A stretch of 64,000 bases of DNA from Streptomyces sp. NBC_01335 (GTDB lineage: Bacteria > Actinomycetota > Actinomycetes > Streptomycetales > Streptomycetaceae), in the NCBI RefSeq assembly GCF_035953295.1, contig NZ_CP108370.1, positions 6,681,001-6,745,000 on the forward strand, in the 5' to 3' direction. The translations under genes and the position numbers were made by a program. This document shows, one piece after another, positions 10,201 through 17,700 of the stretch (its first letter is position 1; every line of letters starts with the position of its first letter). The notes beneath the pieces are model-generated. The model had not been told where the DNA came from, made no database searches, and saw only the letters and a program-made list of their open reading frames with translations.

Positions 10201-10262
10201 GGGTGCGGGGGTGCGGGGGTGCGGGGGCGCGTGTACGCGGGTGTACGCGGGTGTACGCGCGG
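10201..10262. repeat. Short tandem G-rich repeats before the DUF397 stop
   Basis: Three copies of GGTGCGG followed by three copies of GTGTACGCGG fill the space up to the stop of the DUF397 gene. It is non-coding and low-complexity. Confidence 0.8.
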
Positions 10263-10263
10263 G

Positions 10264-10473
10264 TCAGTCGCGCGCGGCTTCCGCGACGAACGTGGCCCAG
10301 GCGTCCGGGGCCAGGGTGAGGGTAGACCCGGTGTGCTGCTTGGAGTCGCGTACATGGACGGTGCCGGGAGAGGCCGCCACCTCCAGGCAGTCTCCGCCTT
10401 CGGCGCCGCTGTGGCTGCTCTTGAACCAGTGCAGCCCTGTGTCGGAACCGCCCCTGGTGACGTGGACGTTCAT
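10264..10473 (-). CDS. DUF397 domain protein
   Basis: 69 residues covering one DUF397 domain: LHWFKSSHSGAEGGDCLEVA, then VHVRDSK and LTLAPDAWATFVAEA near the end, the typical family ending. DUF397 proteins are encoded next to XRE regulators with DUF5753 in actinobacteria and form toxin-antitoxin-like or developmental regulatory pairs. Here the start ATG overlaps the regulator's stop by 4 bp (ATGA), so the two are co-translated. Confidence 0.93.
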   Translation of the reverse strand: MNVHVTRGGSDTGLHWFKSSHSGAEGGDCLEVAASPGTVHVRDSKQHTGSTLTLAPDAWATFVAEAARD

Positions 10474-11303
10474 ACCTCTCCCAGCTGTTTCTCGATAAAG
10501 GCCAGGGACTCACGCGGGGTGAGGGCCTGGGCTCGGATGATCCCATAGCGGGCCGACAGGGCGCGGACCTCCCTGCGCTCCGTCACCAGTGTGCTCCGAC
10601 CCTGCACTTCGAGATAGCCGACCGGCTCGCCGTGTTGCGGGGTGAGGACGGTGAACGGGCCGTCCACGCCTGCGTTGTCCTCCCGGTCCGCGGGCATCAC
10701 CTGGATCTCGACATTGCGCTTCTGCCCGATCAGCAGCAGGTGTTCCAACTGCCCGTGCCGCACCTCGCGGCCTCCCAGCCCCCGGGTGACGACGTACTCC
10801 TCCATGACGAAGCTGAGGAGCGGCGCGGGCCATCGGTGAAAGATCTCCTGGCGCGCCTGCCTTGCGGCCACCCGCTGCTCGATCGTGGCCTCGTCGAGCA
10901 ACGGACGCCGCTCCTTCAGTAGTGCGCGGGTGTACTCCTCCGTCTGAAGCAGGCCCTTGATCACAAGAGTGTCGTACGTGGCCAGCTCCACCGCCTCCGC
11001 CTCGATCCGGGCGGCATCCCGGAAGAAGGCCGGGTACTGGGCCCGGGCCACTTCCTCCTTGCTGGTGCTCAGCACACCGTGAGCCCGCAGGATGTCGTCC
11101 GCCTGGTCGATGAACTTCGGCGGAGGAACGCGCCGTCCCTGCTCGAACGCGGCGATGGTGGAGGCGGAGTACCCGGTCAAGGTTCCGAGCTGGGCCCGTT
11201 CCGGACCGGCCGCGGTCCGGAACAGTTTCAACTGGCGCCCGAAGACGGCCAGGATGCCCGTCCCGCTCTCGTGCGCCTCATGTGGTTGCTGCTCTTCCGG
11301 CAC
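10470..11303 (-). CDS. XRE-family regulator with DUF5753
   Basis: 277 residues. An N-terminal Cro/C1-type helix-turn-helix (about residues 20-75: LKLFRTAAGPERAQLGTLTG, then STIAAFEQGRRVPPPKF) is followed by the DUF5753 domain (WPAPLLSFVMEEYVV, LLLIGQKRNVEIQVMPAD and the C-terminal RGSL-type block). I start it at GTG 11303, because GGAGG at 11311-11315 sits 7 bp upstream; a longer GTG start at 11342 lacks a site. It is translationally coupled to DUF397 and divergent from a HATPase gene. This triad recurs throughout Streptomyces and includes the abaA/whiJ-type loci that influence development and antibiotic production. Confidence 0.9.
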   Translation of the reverse strand: MPEEQQPHEAHESGTGILAVFGRQLKLFRTAAGPERAQLGTLTGYSASTIAAFEQGRRVPPPKFIDQADDILRAHGVLSTSKEEVARAQYPAFFRDAARIEAEAVELATYDTLVIKGLLQTEEYTRALLKERRPLLDEATIEQRVAARQARQEIFHRWPAPLLSFVMEEYVVTRGLGGREVRHGQLEHLLLIGQKRNVEIQVMPADREDNAGVDGPFTVLTPQHGEPVGYLEVQGRSTLVTERREVRALSARYGIIRAQALTPRESLAFIEKQLGEV

Positions 11304-11442
11304 GGCCTTGCCTCCACGATCGCTTTCCGCCTGCCGCCTCACGCTCCATCGCGTGCACAGGGTGCGTACCGCCGCGTACAGCCCCGAGCCGTCAGCGCGT
11401 CAGTCCTGGTCACGGTATGCGGACGACGCGAGGGTTTTCCTC

Positions 11443-11922
11443 ATGAACGAAGCAATTACCCCTTCCGGGAAGATGGTTGAAACCCGCACTCCGGTACGGG
11501 AGTTCGCCATGCGCTTCACCGCGACTCCGCGCGGCGCGCGCCTCTCCCGCCGTCTCGTGTCGCTCCGGCTCCACGAGTGGGGCCACCCCTGGGCATCGGA
11601 CACGAACGACGCCCTGTCCCTGATCGCCGCCGAGCTGACCGCGAACGCGGTGCGGCACGGGCGGGTGCCGGGCCGGGACTTCCACGTGCGGCTCACCGAG
11701 GCGGGCGGCATCCTGCGGATCGAGGTGACGGACACCCGTGGCGAGCGGTGTCCGTCACCCGGCGATTTGCGTGAGCCTGCCGGCGACGAGGAGTCGGGGC
11801 GGGGGCTCCTCCTCGTCTCCAGGCTCGCGGGGCGCTGGGGCGTCCTGCCCCGCTCGGGTGCGCCCGGCAAGACGGTGTGGGCGGAGGTGCGCGGGGAGAA
11901 GAGCCCGCCGGGCACGGTCTGA
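11443..11922 (+). CDS. RsbW-like ATP-binding protein
   Basis: 159 residues with a HATPase_c_2 (anti-sigma kinase-type) ATP-binding domain: the N-box region IAAELTANAVRHG (about 60-72), EVTDTRGE, and the G-box ESGRGLLLVSRLAGRWG. The long upstream reading frame from 11092 is antisense to the XRE gene and is rejected; ATG 11443 fits the domain. Together with the divergent XRE-DUF5753 and DUF397 genes it completes the common Streptomyces regulatory triad. Kinase activity on an anti-anti-sigma partner is possible but no partner is nearby. Confidence 0.88.
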   Translation: MNEAITPSGKMVETRTPVREFAMRFTATPRGARLSRRLVSLRLHEWGHPWASDTNDALSLIAAELTANAVRHGRVPGRDFHVRLTEAGGILRIEVTDTRGERCPSPGDLREPAGDEESGRGLLLVSRLAGRWGVLPRSGAPGKTVWAEVRGEKSPPGTV

Positions 11923-11931
11923 CCGTACTCC

Positions 11932-11976
11932 GTCAGCTCAGCTCAGCTCAGCTCCTCAGCTCAGCTCAGCTCTGCT
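11932..11976. repeat. CAGCT pentanucleotide repeat at a convergent 3' junction
   Basis: About eight CAGCT units, interrupted by CCTCAG and TCTG, span the 44 bp between two convergent genes and include the stop codon of the minus-strand gene (TCA at 11966-11968). Each unit holds the palindrome AGCT, so the stretch can fold in many registers and may aid termination. Confidence 0.8.
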
Positions 11977-13084
11977 CGGTGGGTTTCCCTCCCGACATCT
12001 TCGACGGCAGCTCGCCCGCCCGGTCGACCACGCCCCAGCCGGTCCGCGCGAGGCTGGACAGGAGGGTTCCCGCCTCCCCGTAGGAGGTGTCCTCGGTGAG
12101 ATAGCTGCGCGAACCGAGGAAGGAGAGGTCGGATTGGTCGAAGACCCACTCGGTACGGGTGCCGTAACGGGTGTCCTCGCGGGCGATGCCGAGCCCGTGC
12201 CGCCCGAGGGCGTCGGCGGCCTGCGGGGCCTCGACGACCCCCGGGAGCCGGGCGGCGGCCTCGTACAGGGCGGCGGCGGTGGGCGCCGGCATCACCGCGG
12301 TCAGCAGCTCGCCGATCCGGTCGAAGACGGCCTGGGCGCGCTCCTGGTCCGGGGAGTCGGGGGTGTGCGCGTACAGATACGTCAGCAGCCGCTCGGGGTC
12401 GGTCGGGAGCGTGCCGAGCCAGGCGTAGGTGGGCCGGCTGAGCCCGGCGGCCGTGCCCTCCGTGTCACCCAGCTCGGCGTTGACGGGGAACGACTCCCCA
12501 CCGGTCCGGACCAGGCCGAGCTTGCGCAGGGGGCGCGGGTCCTGGGCGGCCCACTCCTCGCGCTCCTCCAGCGGCCCGACCACCGCCTTGCCGCTGGTCA
12601 GGTCCGCGCCCCGGACCGTGGTACGGGTGTAAAGGAACTGGTCGTCGCGGACGGCCGGGACGCCGGTGCGCAGCGCCACCGCGGAGATGCGGTGCAGCAG
12701 GGCCGGGCCGCCACGGCCGGTTGCGCCGACGGCGGGTGAGGCGGCCGGCCGGTCCGGGTCCGGGGCGACGGCGAGGGTGGTGACCACCACCCCGGCGAGA
12801 GTGAGCGCGGACAGCGGTACGAGCACGGCGGGGCGGAGGAGGAGGCGACGGGCCGGCCGGCCGGACCGGGTGGTTCCGGGGGCGGTCGCGGTGTTACCGG
12901 CCTGTTCGGCCGTGTCGCTGTCGATGAGGTTCATGAGCCGTTCCTTGTGGTGGCGGTGCCGCTCGGGGGAGAGGGCGTCGACGTCCGGGGCCGGAAGCAG
13001 CCGGGCGATCTCCCGGGCGTCGGCGTCCGGCAACTCCCGGACACCGCAGCGGTCCTGGGGCAGGCCGGTGTCGTCGTGGTTCAT
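11966..13084 (-). CDS. CU044_5270-family membrane protein, sigma-factor partner
   Basis: 372 residues. A soluble N-terminus with a sigma-interacting-like helical segment (DADAREIARLLPAPDVDALSP) is followed by one transmembrane helix (LVPLSALTLAGVVVTTLAVA, about 85-105) and an extracellular domain of about 265 residues (QFLYTRTTVRG, LPTDPERLLTYLYAHT, GRHGLGIARED). This matches the actinobacterial CU044_5270 family encoded behind ECF sigma factors. The ATG at 13084 overlaps the sigma factor stop (ATGA), with GGAGGAG 5 bp upstream. An anti-sigma or signal-sensing role is inferred from topology and position. Confidence 0.85.
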   Translation of the reverse strand: MNHDDTGLPQDRCGVRELPDADAREIARLLPAPDVDALSPERHRHHKERLMNLIDSDTAEQAGNTATAPGTTRSGRPARRLLLRPAVLVPLSALTLAGVVVTTLAVAPDPDRPAASPAVGATGRGGPALLHRISAVALRTGVPAVRDDQFLYTRTTVRGADLTSGKAVVGPLEEREEWAAQDPRPLRKLGLVRTGGESFPVNAELGDTEGTAAGLSRPTYAWLGTLPTDPERLLTYLYAHTPDSPDQERAQAVFDRIGELLTAVMPAPTAAALYEAAARLPGVVEAPQAADALGRHGLGIAREDTRYGTRTEWVFDQSDLSFLGSRSYLTEDTSYGEAGTLLSSLARTGWGVVDRAGELPSKMSGGKPTEQS

Positions 13085-13710
13085 CGGGTCTCCTCCCGTA
13101 CGGGCAGGGCCGCGAGTGCGGCCGTACCTGTCACCTCTCCGCGGGCGCCGCGCGGTTCCCGTTCCTCCTCGACGAGCCGGGCCAGTCTCGTGCGGGCGCG
13201 CGAGAGGCGCGAGCGCACCGTCCCGACCGGCACCCCGAGGGCCTGCGCCGCCTGCTCGTAGTCGAGGCCGGACCACACGCACAGGGAGAGCACCTCCCGC
13301 TCGTGGCGGCGCATTCCCCCCAGCGCGTCCTGGACCGCCCGCAGCCGCCGCGTGTCGTCGAGGCGGTCCACCGTCTCCGGGGCGAAATCGGGTACCACCT
13401 CGGGCCTCGGCCCACGGGCGAGGAAGGCGACGCGGCGGCGGGCTCCGCGCCGGGCGTTCTCGCACTTGTGGGTGGCGATGCCGAGGAGCCAGGGGAGCAG
13501 CGGACCGCCCTCCTCCGTCACGGTCTCCCGTCGGCGCCAGGCGGTCAGAAAGGTCTCCGACATGATGTCCTCGGCGGCCGACCGGTCGCCCGTCAGCCGC
13601 AGCGCGTGCCGGTGGACCCGCGGTGCGCACTCCTCGTACAGCTCGGCGAACGCCTCGCGTTCACCCGCGCGTACGCGGCGGCGCAGGTCGTCGTCTTCTT
13701 GTTCCCTCAC
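13081..13710 (-). CDS. ECF RNA polymerase sigma factor
   Basis: 209 residues: sigma70 region 2 at about 10-75 (FAELYEECAPRVHRHALRLT, then AEDIMSETFLTAWRR) and region 4 at about 115-175 (ALGGMRRHEREVLSLCVWSG, YEQAAQALGVPVGTVRSRLS). No extra N- or C-terminal sensor domain. The GTG start at 13710 has AGAGG upstream. The coupled downstream CU044_5270 gene is probably its regulator. The -10 of its own promoter is not evident. Confidence 0.92.
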   Translation of the reverse strand: MREQEDDDLRRRVRAGEREAFAELYEECAPRVHRHALRLTGDRSAAEDIMSETFLTAWRRRETVTEEGGPLLPWLLGIATHKCENARRGARRRVAFLARGPRPEVVPDFAPETVDRLDDTRRLRAVQDALGGMRRHEREVLSLCVWSGLDYEQAAQALGVPVGTVRSRLSRARTRLARLVEEEREPRGARGEVTGTAALAALPVREETR

Positions 13711-13784
13711 ACCTGGTACCTCTCCGCGGCACGGGCCAGGTTCCTGTGACCTGGGTCATGCCGACTCGCTGCGCGTACGCGCGC

Positions 13785-13820
13785 GGCCGCCCCCGGCGTG
13801 GTGCTGTGCCGGGGGCGGCC
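13785..13820 (-). terminator. aceB terminator
   Basis: Perfect 13-bp stem: GGCCGCCCCCGGC (13785-13797) and GCCGGGGGCGGCC (13808-13820), loop of 10, starting 20 bp past the aceB stop. Confidence 0.8.
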
Positions 13821-13840
13821 GGGCGGGGCGGGTGCGCGGC

Positions 13841-15460
13841 TCAGCGCAGCTGCTCGTACGCGGGCAGGGTGAGGAAGTCCGTGTAGTCGGTGTCCAGCGC
13901 CACCTGGAGCAGCAGGTCGTGGGCCTGCTGCCAGCGGCCGGCCGCGAACGCCTCCTCGCCGATCTCGGCGCGCACGGCGGCGAGTTCCTCGGCGGCGACC
14001 TTGCGGGCCAAGTCGGCGGTGGCGTGTTCGCCGTTCTCGAAGACCACGTCCGCGTTGATCCACTGCCAGATCTGCGAGCGGGAGATCTCCGCCGTGGCCG
14101 CGTCCTCCATGAGGCCGAAGATGGCCACGGCACCCGTACCCCGCAGCCACGCCTCGATGTAACGGATGCCGACCGCGACGGCGTTGCGCCAGCCGTCGTA
14201 CGTGGGGCGGGCGTCCAGGCTGTCGACGGCGATCAGGTCGCCCGCCGCCACCGAGACGTCCTCGCGGAGCCGGTCCTTCTGGTTCGGCTTCTCGCCGAGC
14301 ACCGCGTCGAAGGAGGCGAGGGCGATCGGGACCAGGTCGGGGTGGGCGACCCAGGAGCCGTCGAAGCCGTCGGCGGCCTCGCGGTCCTTGTCCGCCTTCA
14401 CCTTCTCGAACGCGACCTTGTTGGCCTCGGCGTCCCGGCGCGAGGGGATGAAGGCCGCCATCCCGCCGATGGCGTGCGCGCCCCGCTTGTGGCACGTGCG
14501 GACGAGGAGTTCGGTGTACGCGCGCATGAACGGGGCGGTCATCGTCACCGCGTTGCGGTCCGGCAGGACGAACTTCGTACCGCCGTCACGGAAGTTCTTG
14601 ACGATGGAGAAGAGATAGTCCCAGCGTCCCGCGTTGAGCCCGGAAGCGTGGTCGCGCAACTCGTAGAGGATCTCCTCCATTTCGTAGGCGGCGGTGATCG
14701 TCTCGATGAGGACGGTCGCGCGGACGGTGCCCTGCGGGATGCCGGTGTACTCCTGGGCGAAGACGAAGACGTCGTTCCAGAGGCGGGCCTCCAGGTGGGA
14801 CTCCGTCTTCGGGAGGTAGAAGTACGGGCCCTTGCCGAGTCGGATCAGCCGCTCGGCGTTGTGGAAGAAGTACAGGCCGAAGTCGACCAGCGCGCCGGGG
14901 ACCGGGGTTCCGTCGAGCTGGAGGTGGCGCTCGTCCAGGTGCCAGCCGCGCGGCCGGGTGACGACGGTCGCCAGCTCCTCGGCGGGCCGCAGGGCGTACG
15001 TCTTCTGGGACTTCGGGTCGGTGAAGTCGATGCGGCGCTCGTAGGCGTCGATCAGGTTGAGCTGCCCGAGGACGACGTTCTCCCAGGTGGGGGCCGAGGC
15101 ATCCTCGAAGTCGGCGAGCCAGATCCGGGCGCCGGAGTTGAGCGCGTTGATCGTCATCTTCCGGTCGGTCGGCCCCGTGATCTCCACCCGGCGGTCCTCC
15201 AGCGCCGGCGGGGCGGGCGCCACCCGCCAGGAGTCGTCGGCGCGGACGCCGGCCGTCCCGGGCAGGAAGTCCAGGGTGGAGGTGCGGGCGATCTCCGCGC
15301 GGCGCTCCGCCCGGCGGGCGAGGAGCTCGTCGCGGCGGGGCGTGAACCGCCGGTGCAGCTCGGCCACGAACGCGAGGGCCGCGTCGGTCAGCACCTCCTC
15401 CTGCCGGGGCAGGGGCTCGGCGTCGACGACGACCAGCGGGGACGGCACCGGTGCGGACAT
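13841..15460 (-). CDS. aceB: Malate synthase A
   Basis: Condenses glyoxylate with acetyl-CoA to malate; cytoplasmic. The 539-residue length is normal for the A isoform. Recognisable blocks are LDFLPGTAGVRADDSWRVAP, WLADFEDASAPTWENVV, LPKTESHLEARLWNDVFVFA, IPSRRDAEAN and GSWVAHPDLVPIA. The start is ATG 15460 with GGAGT upstream. Next to allantoin catabolic genes its job is probably to consume glyoxylate released from ureidoglycolate, rather than the acetate glyoxylate shunt; no isocitrate lyase gene is nearby. A clear promoter with an inverted repeat lies upstream, and AllR, encoded 2.2 kb away, is the likely controller. Confidence 0.96.
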   Translation of the reverse strand: MSAPVPSPLVVVDAEPLPRQEEVLTDAALAFVAELHRRFTPRRDELLARRAERRAEIARTSTLDFLPGTAGVRADDSWRVAPAPPALEDRRVEITGPTDRKMTINALNSGARIWLADFEDASAPTWENVVLGQLNLIDAYERRIDFTDPKSQKTYALRPAEELATVVTRPRGWHLDERHLQLDGTPVPGALVDFGLYFFHNAERLIRLGKGPYFYLPKTESHLEARLWNDVFVFAQEYTGIPQGTVRATVLIETITAAYEMEEILYELRDHASGLNAGRWDYLFSIVKNFRDGGTKFVLPDRNAVTMTAPFMRAYTELLVRTCHKRGAHAIGGMAAFIPSRRDAEANKVAFEKVKADKDREAADGFDGSWVAHPDLVPIALASFDAVLGEKPNQKDRLREDVSVAAGDLIAVDSLDARPTYDGWRNAVAVGIRYIEAWLRGTGAVAIFGLMEDAATAEISRSQIWQWINADVVFENGEHATADLARKVAAEELAAVRAEIGEEAFAAGRWQQAHDLLLQVALDTDYTDFLTLPAYEQLR

Positions 15461-15511
15461 GAGCGGTCACTCCTTCAGAGGGGCGGGCGGGGCCTGCGAG
15501 GTCTCGACCGT

Positions 15512-15563
15512 ATCCACGGGCTTCTGTTCTGTGGATAGTAGTTTCCTCATCGTGGAACCTCAA
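15512..15563 (-). promoter_or_regulatory. aceB promoter with inverted repeat in the spacer
   Basis: Minus strand: -35 TTGAGG (15563-15558), 17-bp spacer, -10 TACTAT (15540-15535). The imperfect inverted repeat GTTTCC (15541-15546) / GGAACC (15554-15559) fills the spacer, and a second pair ATCCAC (15512-15517) / GTGGAT (15531-15536) covers the start site. Position suits an IclR-type repressor such as AllR; assignment is inference. Confidence 0.6.
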
Positions 15564-15615
15564 CGGCCGTAGGTGTGGCGAGCCGCCGACGGTGACGGGG
15601 CGTCGGCGTCCGGGC

Positions 15616-16074
15616 ATGACGGTCGAGTACGCCCGAAAGGTTCGGCCCGATCTGGTCCCGCCCTTCATCGGTCACTGGGCGACGTACGCCCCGGGTGCCC
15701 ATGCCGGACTCCTCGGCCGGACCGGGCGGAAGGAGTTCCCCGTCGTTCTCCGGGTGGTGGACGACCGGCTCACCGCCTTCTACGAGGACCTCGAACGGGC
15801 CGTCCTCGCACCGTCCTCGCGCGACTTCTTCGACCGGACCATGCGGCGGGTGAGCGAACTGGGAGGCGAGGCGCAGGCCTTCGCCGAAGAGCACGGCGGG
15901 GCGCTGAAGGTGTTCGTCGAGGACGACGCACCGGTCCGACCCGGCCCCGGCCGGGGTCCGGCCCGTCAGGGTCCCCGCAGCCGCCCCAGATCCTCCGGCG
16001 TGTCGATGTCGTACGCCTCCGCCACGTCCGCGCACTCGACCAGCGTGAGCGCCTCCCGGTGCTCCCGCAGATAG
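15616..16074 (+). CDS. Protein of unknown function overlapping a convergent gene
   Basis: 152 residues, MTVEYARKVRPDLVPPFIGH. The first about 115 residues have strong Streptomyces codon bias and look like a soluble alpha/beta domain (VVLRVVDDRLTAFYEDLERA, ALKVFVEDDA). The last about 36 residues run antisense through the 3' end of the convergent nucleotidyltransferase (109-bp overlap) and look like read-through (Ser/Arg-rich). Either the true stop has been lost or the gene really overlaps. No family recognised. It diverges from aceB and might share its promoter region. Confidence 0.6.
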   Translation: MTVEYARKVRPDLVPPFIGHWATYAPGAHAGLLGRTGRKEFPVVLRVVDDRLTAFYEDLERAVLAPSSRDFFDRTMRRVSELGGEAQAFAEEHGGALKVFVEDDAPVRPGPGRGPARQGPRSRPRSSGVSMSYASATSAHSTSVSASRCSRR

Positions 16075-16577
16075 GCGCGCGCTCCCTGGTCGCCGGTGGC
16101 GTCCGTCGACACTCCCGCCCAGTGGTCGGCGCCGAGGAGTACCGGATGCCCGCGCGTACCGTCGTACGAGGCCGCCGCCAGGCTCGCCCGCGAGGTGGCG
16201 GCCGCGCGGAGCCGGGACACCGCCTCGGCGCCGATGCCCGGCTGGTCGACGAGGAGGACGAGTGCCGCGTCCGCACCGGTGCCCGCGAGTGCGGCGAGAC
16301 CCGCGCGCAGCGAACCGCCCATGCCCCCACGCCACTCCGGATTGACCGTCACCGCGCATCCGGCGAGCCCGCTTCGGGCCCGCACCTCTTCGGCGGCGGC
16401 ACCCAGCACCACCACGATCCGGTCGCAGCCGCCGTCGCGCAGTGATCGAATCGCGTGTTCGATCAGGGGGCGGCCCCGGTACGTCAGGAGGGCCTTGGGC
16501 CGCCCGCCGAGGCGTCTGCCGCCTCCGGCGGCGAGCAGTACCCCGGTGACCAGGGGGTTCTCAGGAACTGGAGCCAT
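15966..16577 (-). CDS. MobA/MocA-like nucleotidyltransferase
   Basis: 203 residues with one NTP_transf_3 domain: the nucleotide loop LLAAGGGRRLGGRPKALL at about 14-31, GGMGGSLRAGLAAL, and the metal-binding LLVDQPG near 110. It resembles molybdenum-cofactor cytidylyl/guanylyltransferases (MocA/MobA), which mature xanthine-dehydrogenase-type enzymes. That would fit purine catabolism feeding allantoin, but the dehydrogenase is not in this window. The start is ATG 16577. Its 3' end overlaps the convergent gene. Confidence 0.85.
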   Translation of the reverse strand: MAPVPENPLVTGVLLAAGGGRRLGGRPKALLTYRGRPLIEHAIRSLRDGGCDRIVVVLGAAAEEVRARSGLAGCAVTVNPEWRGGMGGSLRAGLAALAGTGADAALVLLVDQPGIGAEAVSRLRAAATSRASLAAASYDGTRGHPVLLGADHWAGVSTDATGDQGARAYLREHREALTLVECADVAEAYDIDTPEDLGRLRGP

Positions 16578-16777
16578 GGGTCCTGGATACCACCGACACG
16601 CCGTCGGGCGGGTCGCACACGCGAAAGCCGTGTCACCCTCAGGGGTAACCCTGATTTCCGGTCACGGAGTGGCGCCGGCCACCTTCGATGGCGTTAACTT
16701 GCCTCCACTCCGGCGCACTTGACCACGCCCCGGAGTGCGAAAGACCTACGGCACGAAGGCGTGCGAGGGGGAGTGCA

Positions 16778-17092
16778 TTGTTGCGAAGTGTGGGGCAGAA
16801 GCGGGTGACCGGGAGCAGCGAGGACCCCAGGGTCACGGAGTTGCGGACAGCGGTGTCCCGGCTCCGGCGCGAGCTGGCCGGGCATCCCGCGGAGTTCTCC
16901 GACCGGGGGATCGCGGAGGAGGAACTGGCCGCGCTGGACGCCATGGCGGTCAGCGGGGTCCCGGAGATTCCCCGGCTCCGCCGTTCCCTGCTGCTGATCG
17001 CGGGATCGATCGGATCGGTGAGCGCCCTGGCGCCCGGGCTCCGGGCGGTACGTAACGCGGTGGATCTCTTCGGGGAGCCGCCGCGCGGATGA
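16778..17092 (+). CDS. DUF5955-like small protein
   Basis: 104 residues, beginning MLRSVGQKRVTGSSEDPRV if translation starts at TTG 16778. GAGGGGGAG ends 5 bp upstream, and an adjacent TTG at 16781 is equally possible. The protein is a helical, Arg/Glu-rich N-terminal half (VTELRTAVSRLRRELAGH) plus a C-terminal SLLLIAGSIGSVSALAPGL segment that may be a weak amphipathic or membrane-seeking helix. It fits the Streptomyces DUF5955 family as I remember it; the function is unknown. A strong terminator follows. Confidence 0.7.
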   Translation: MLRSVGQKRVTGSSEDPRVTELRTAVSRLRRELAGHPAEFSDRGIAEEELAALDAMAVSGVPEIPRLRRSLLLIAGSIGSVSALAPGLRAVRNAVDLFGEPPRG

Positions 17093-17130
17093 CGCGCCTC
17101 GCGGCCCGGGGCGGGTGTCCCGGGACCGCA

Positions 17131-17173
17131 CGAGGGAGGGGCGGCGGGCATCATGCCTGCCGCCCCTCCCTCG
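17131..17173 (+). terminator. Long-stem terminator
   Basis: 20-bp stem (17131-17150 with 17154-17173) with one mismatch and a 3-base TCA loop; arms start CGAGGGAGGGGCGGC. It lies 39 bp after the DUF5955-like gene. Confidence 0.85.
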
Positions 17174-17208
17174 CGTCGGTGGTGCGGAGGCTCAACCGCC
17201 CGCCGCTA

Positions 17209-17700
17209 GGCCGTGTCTGACCATTCCCGCCGGGCGGTCGGCGCCCGGCACGGCACCTCGCGGCGTTGTCGGACCGCCCGCGTACATCCAGTACGCGGGC
17301 GGTCCTCCGCCTTGCGAGGCACCGCACCGGACACCGCCCGCCGACCCGACGCGCATGGTCAGACACGCCCTGGGCCGTGTCTGACCATTCCCGCCGGGCG
17401 GTCGGCGCCCGGCACGGCACCTCGCGGCGTTGTCGGACCGCCCGCGTACATATCCAGTACGCGGGCGGTCCTCCGCCTTGCGAGGCACCGCACCGGACAC
17501 CGCCCGCCGACCCGACGCGCATGGTCAGACACGCCCTGGGCCGTGTCTGACCATTCCCGCCGGGTGGTCGGCGCCCGGCACGGCACCTCGCGGCGTTGTC
17601 GGACCGTCCGAGTACATCCAGTACGCGGGCGGTCCTCCGCCTTGCGAGGCACCGCGCCGGACACCGCCCGCCGATCCGACGCGCATGGTCAGACACGGCC
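17209..17700. repeat. Three tandem ~164-bp palindromic elements
   Basis: Three near-identical units start at 17209, 17373 and 17539 (164, 166 and 162 bp). Each is itself a long imperfect inverted repeat. The outer arms are GGCCGTGTCTGACCAT and ATGGTCAGACACG(C/G)CC; the inner arms GGACCGCCCGCGTAC and GTACGCGGGCGGTCC meet at a 5-7 bp loop (ATCCA, or ATATCCA in unit 2). The right end of unit 3 supplies the last codons and stop of allR. There are no coding features of their own; open frames across them are symmetry artefacts. They resemble a REP- or MITE-like folded element. Confidence 0.9.
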
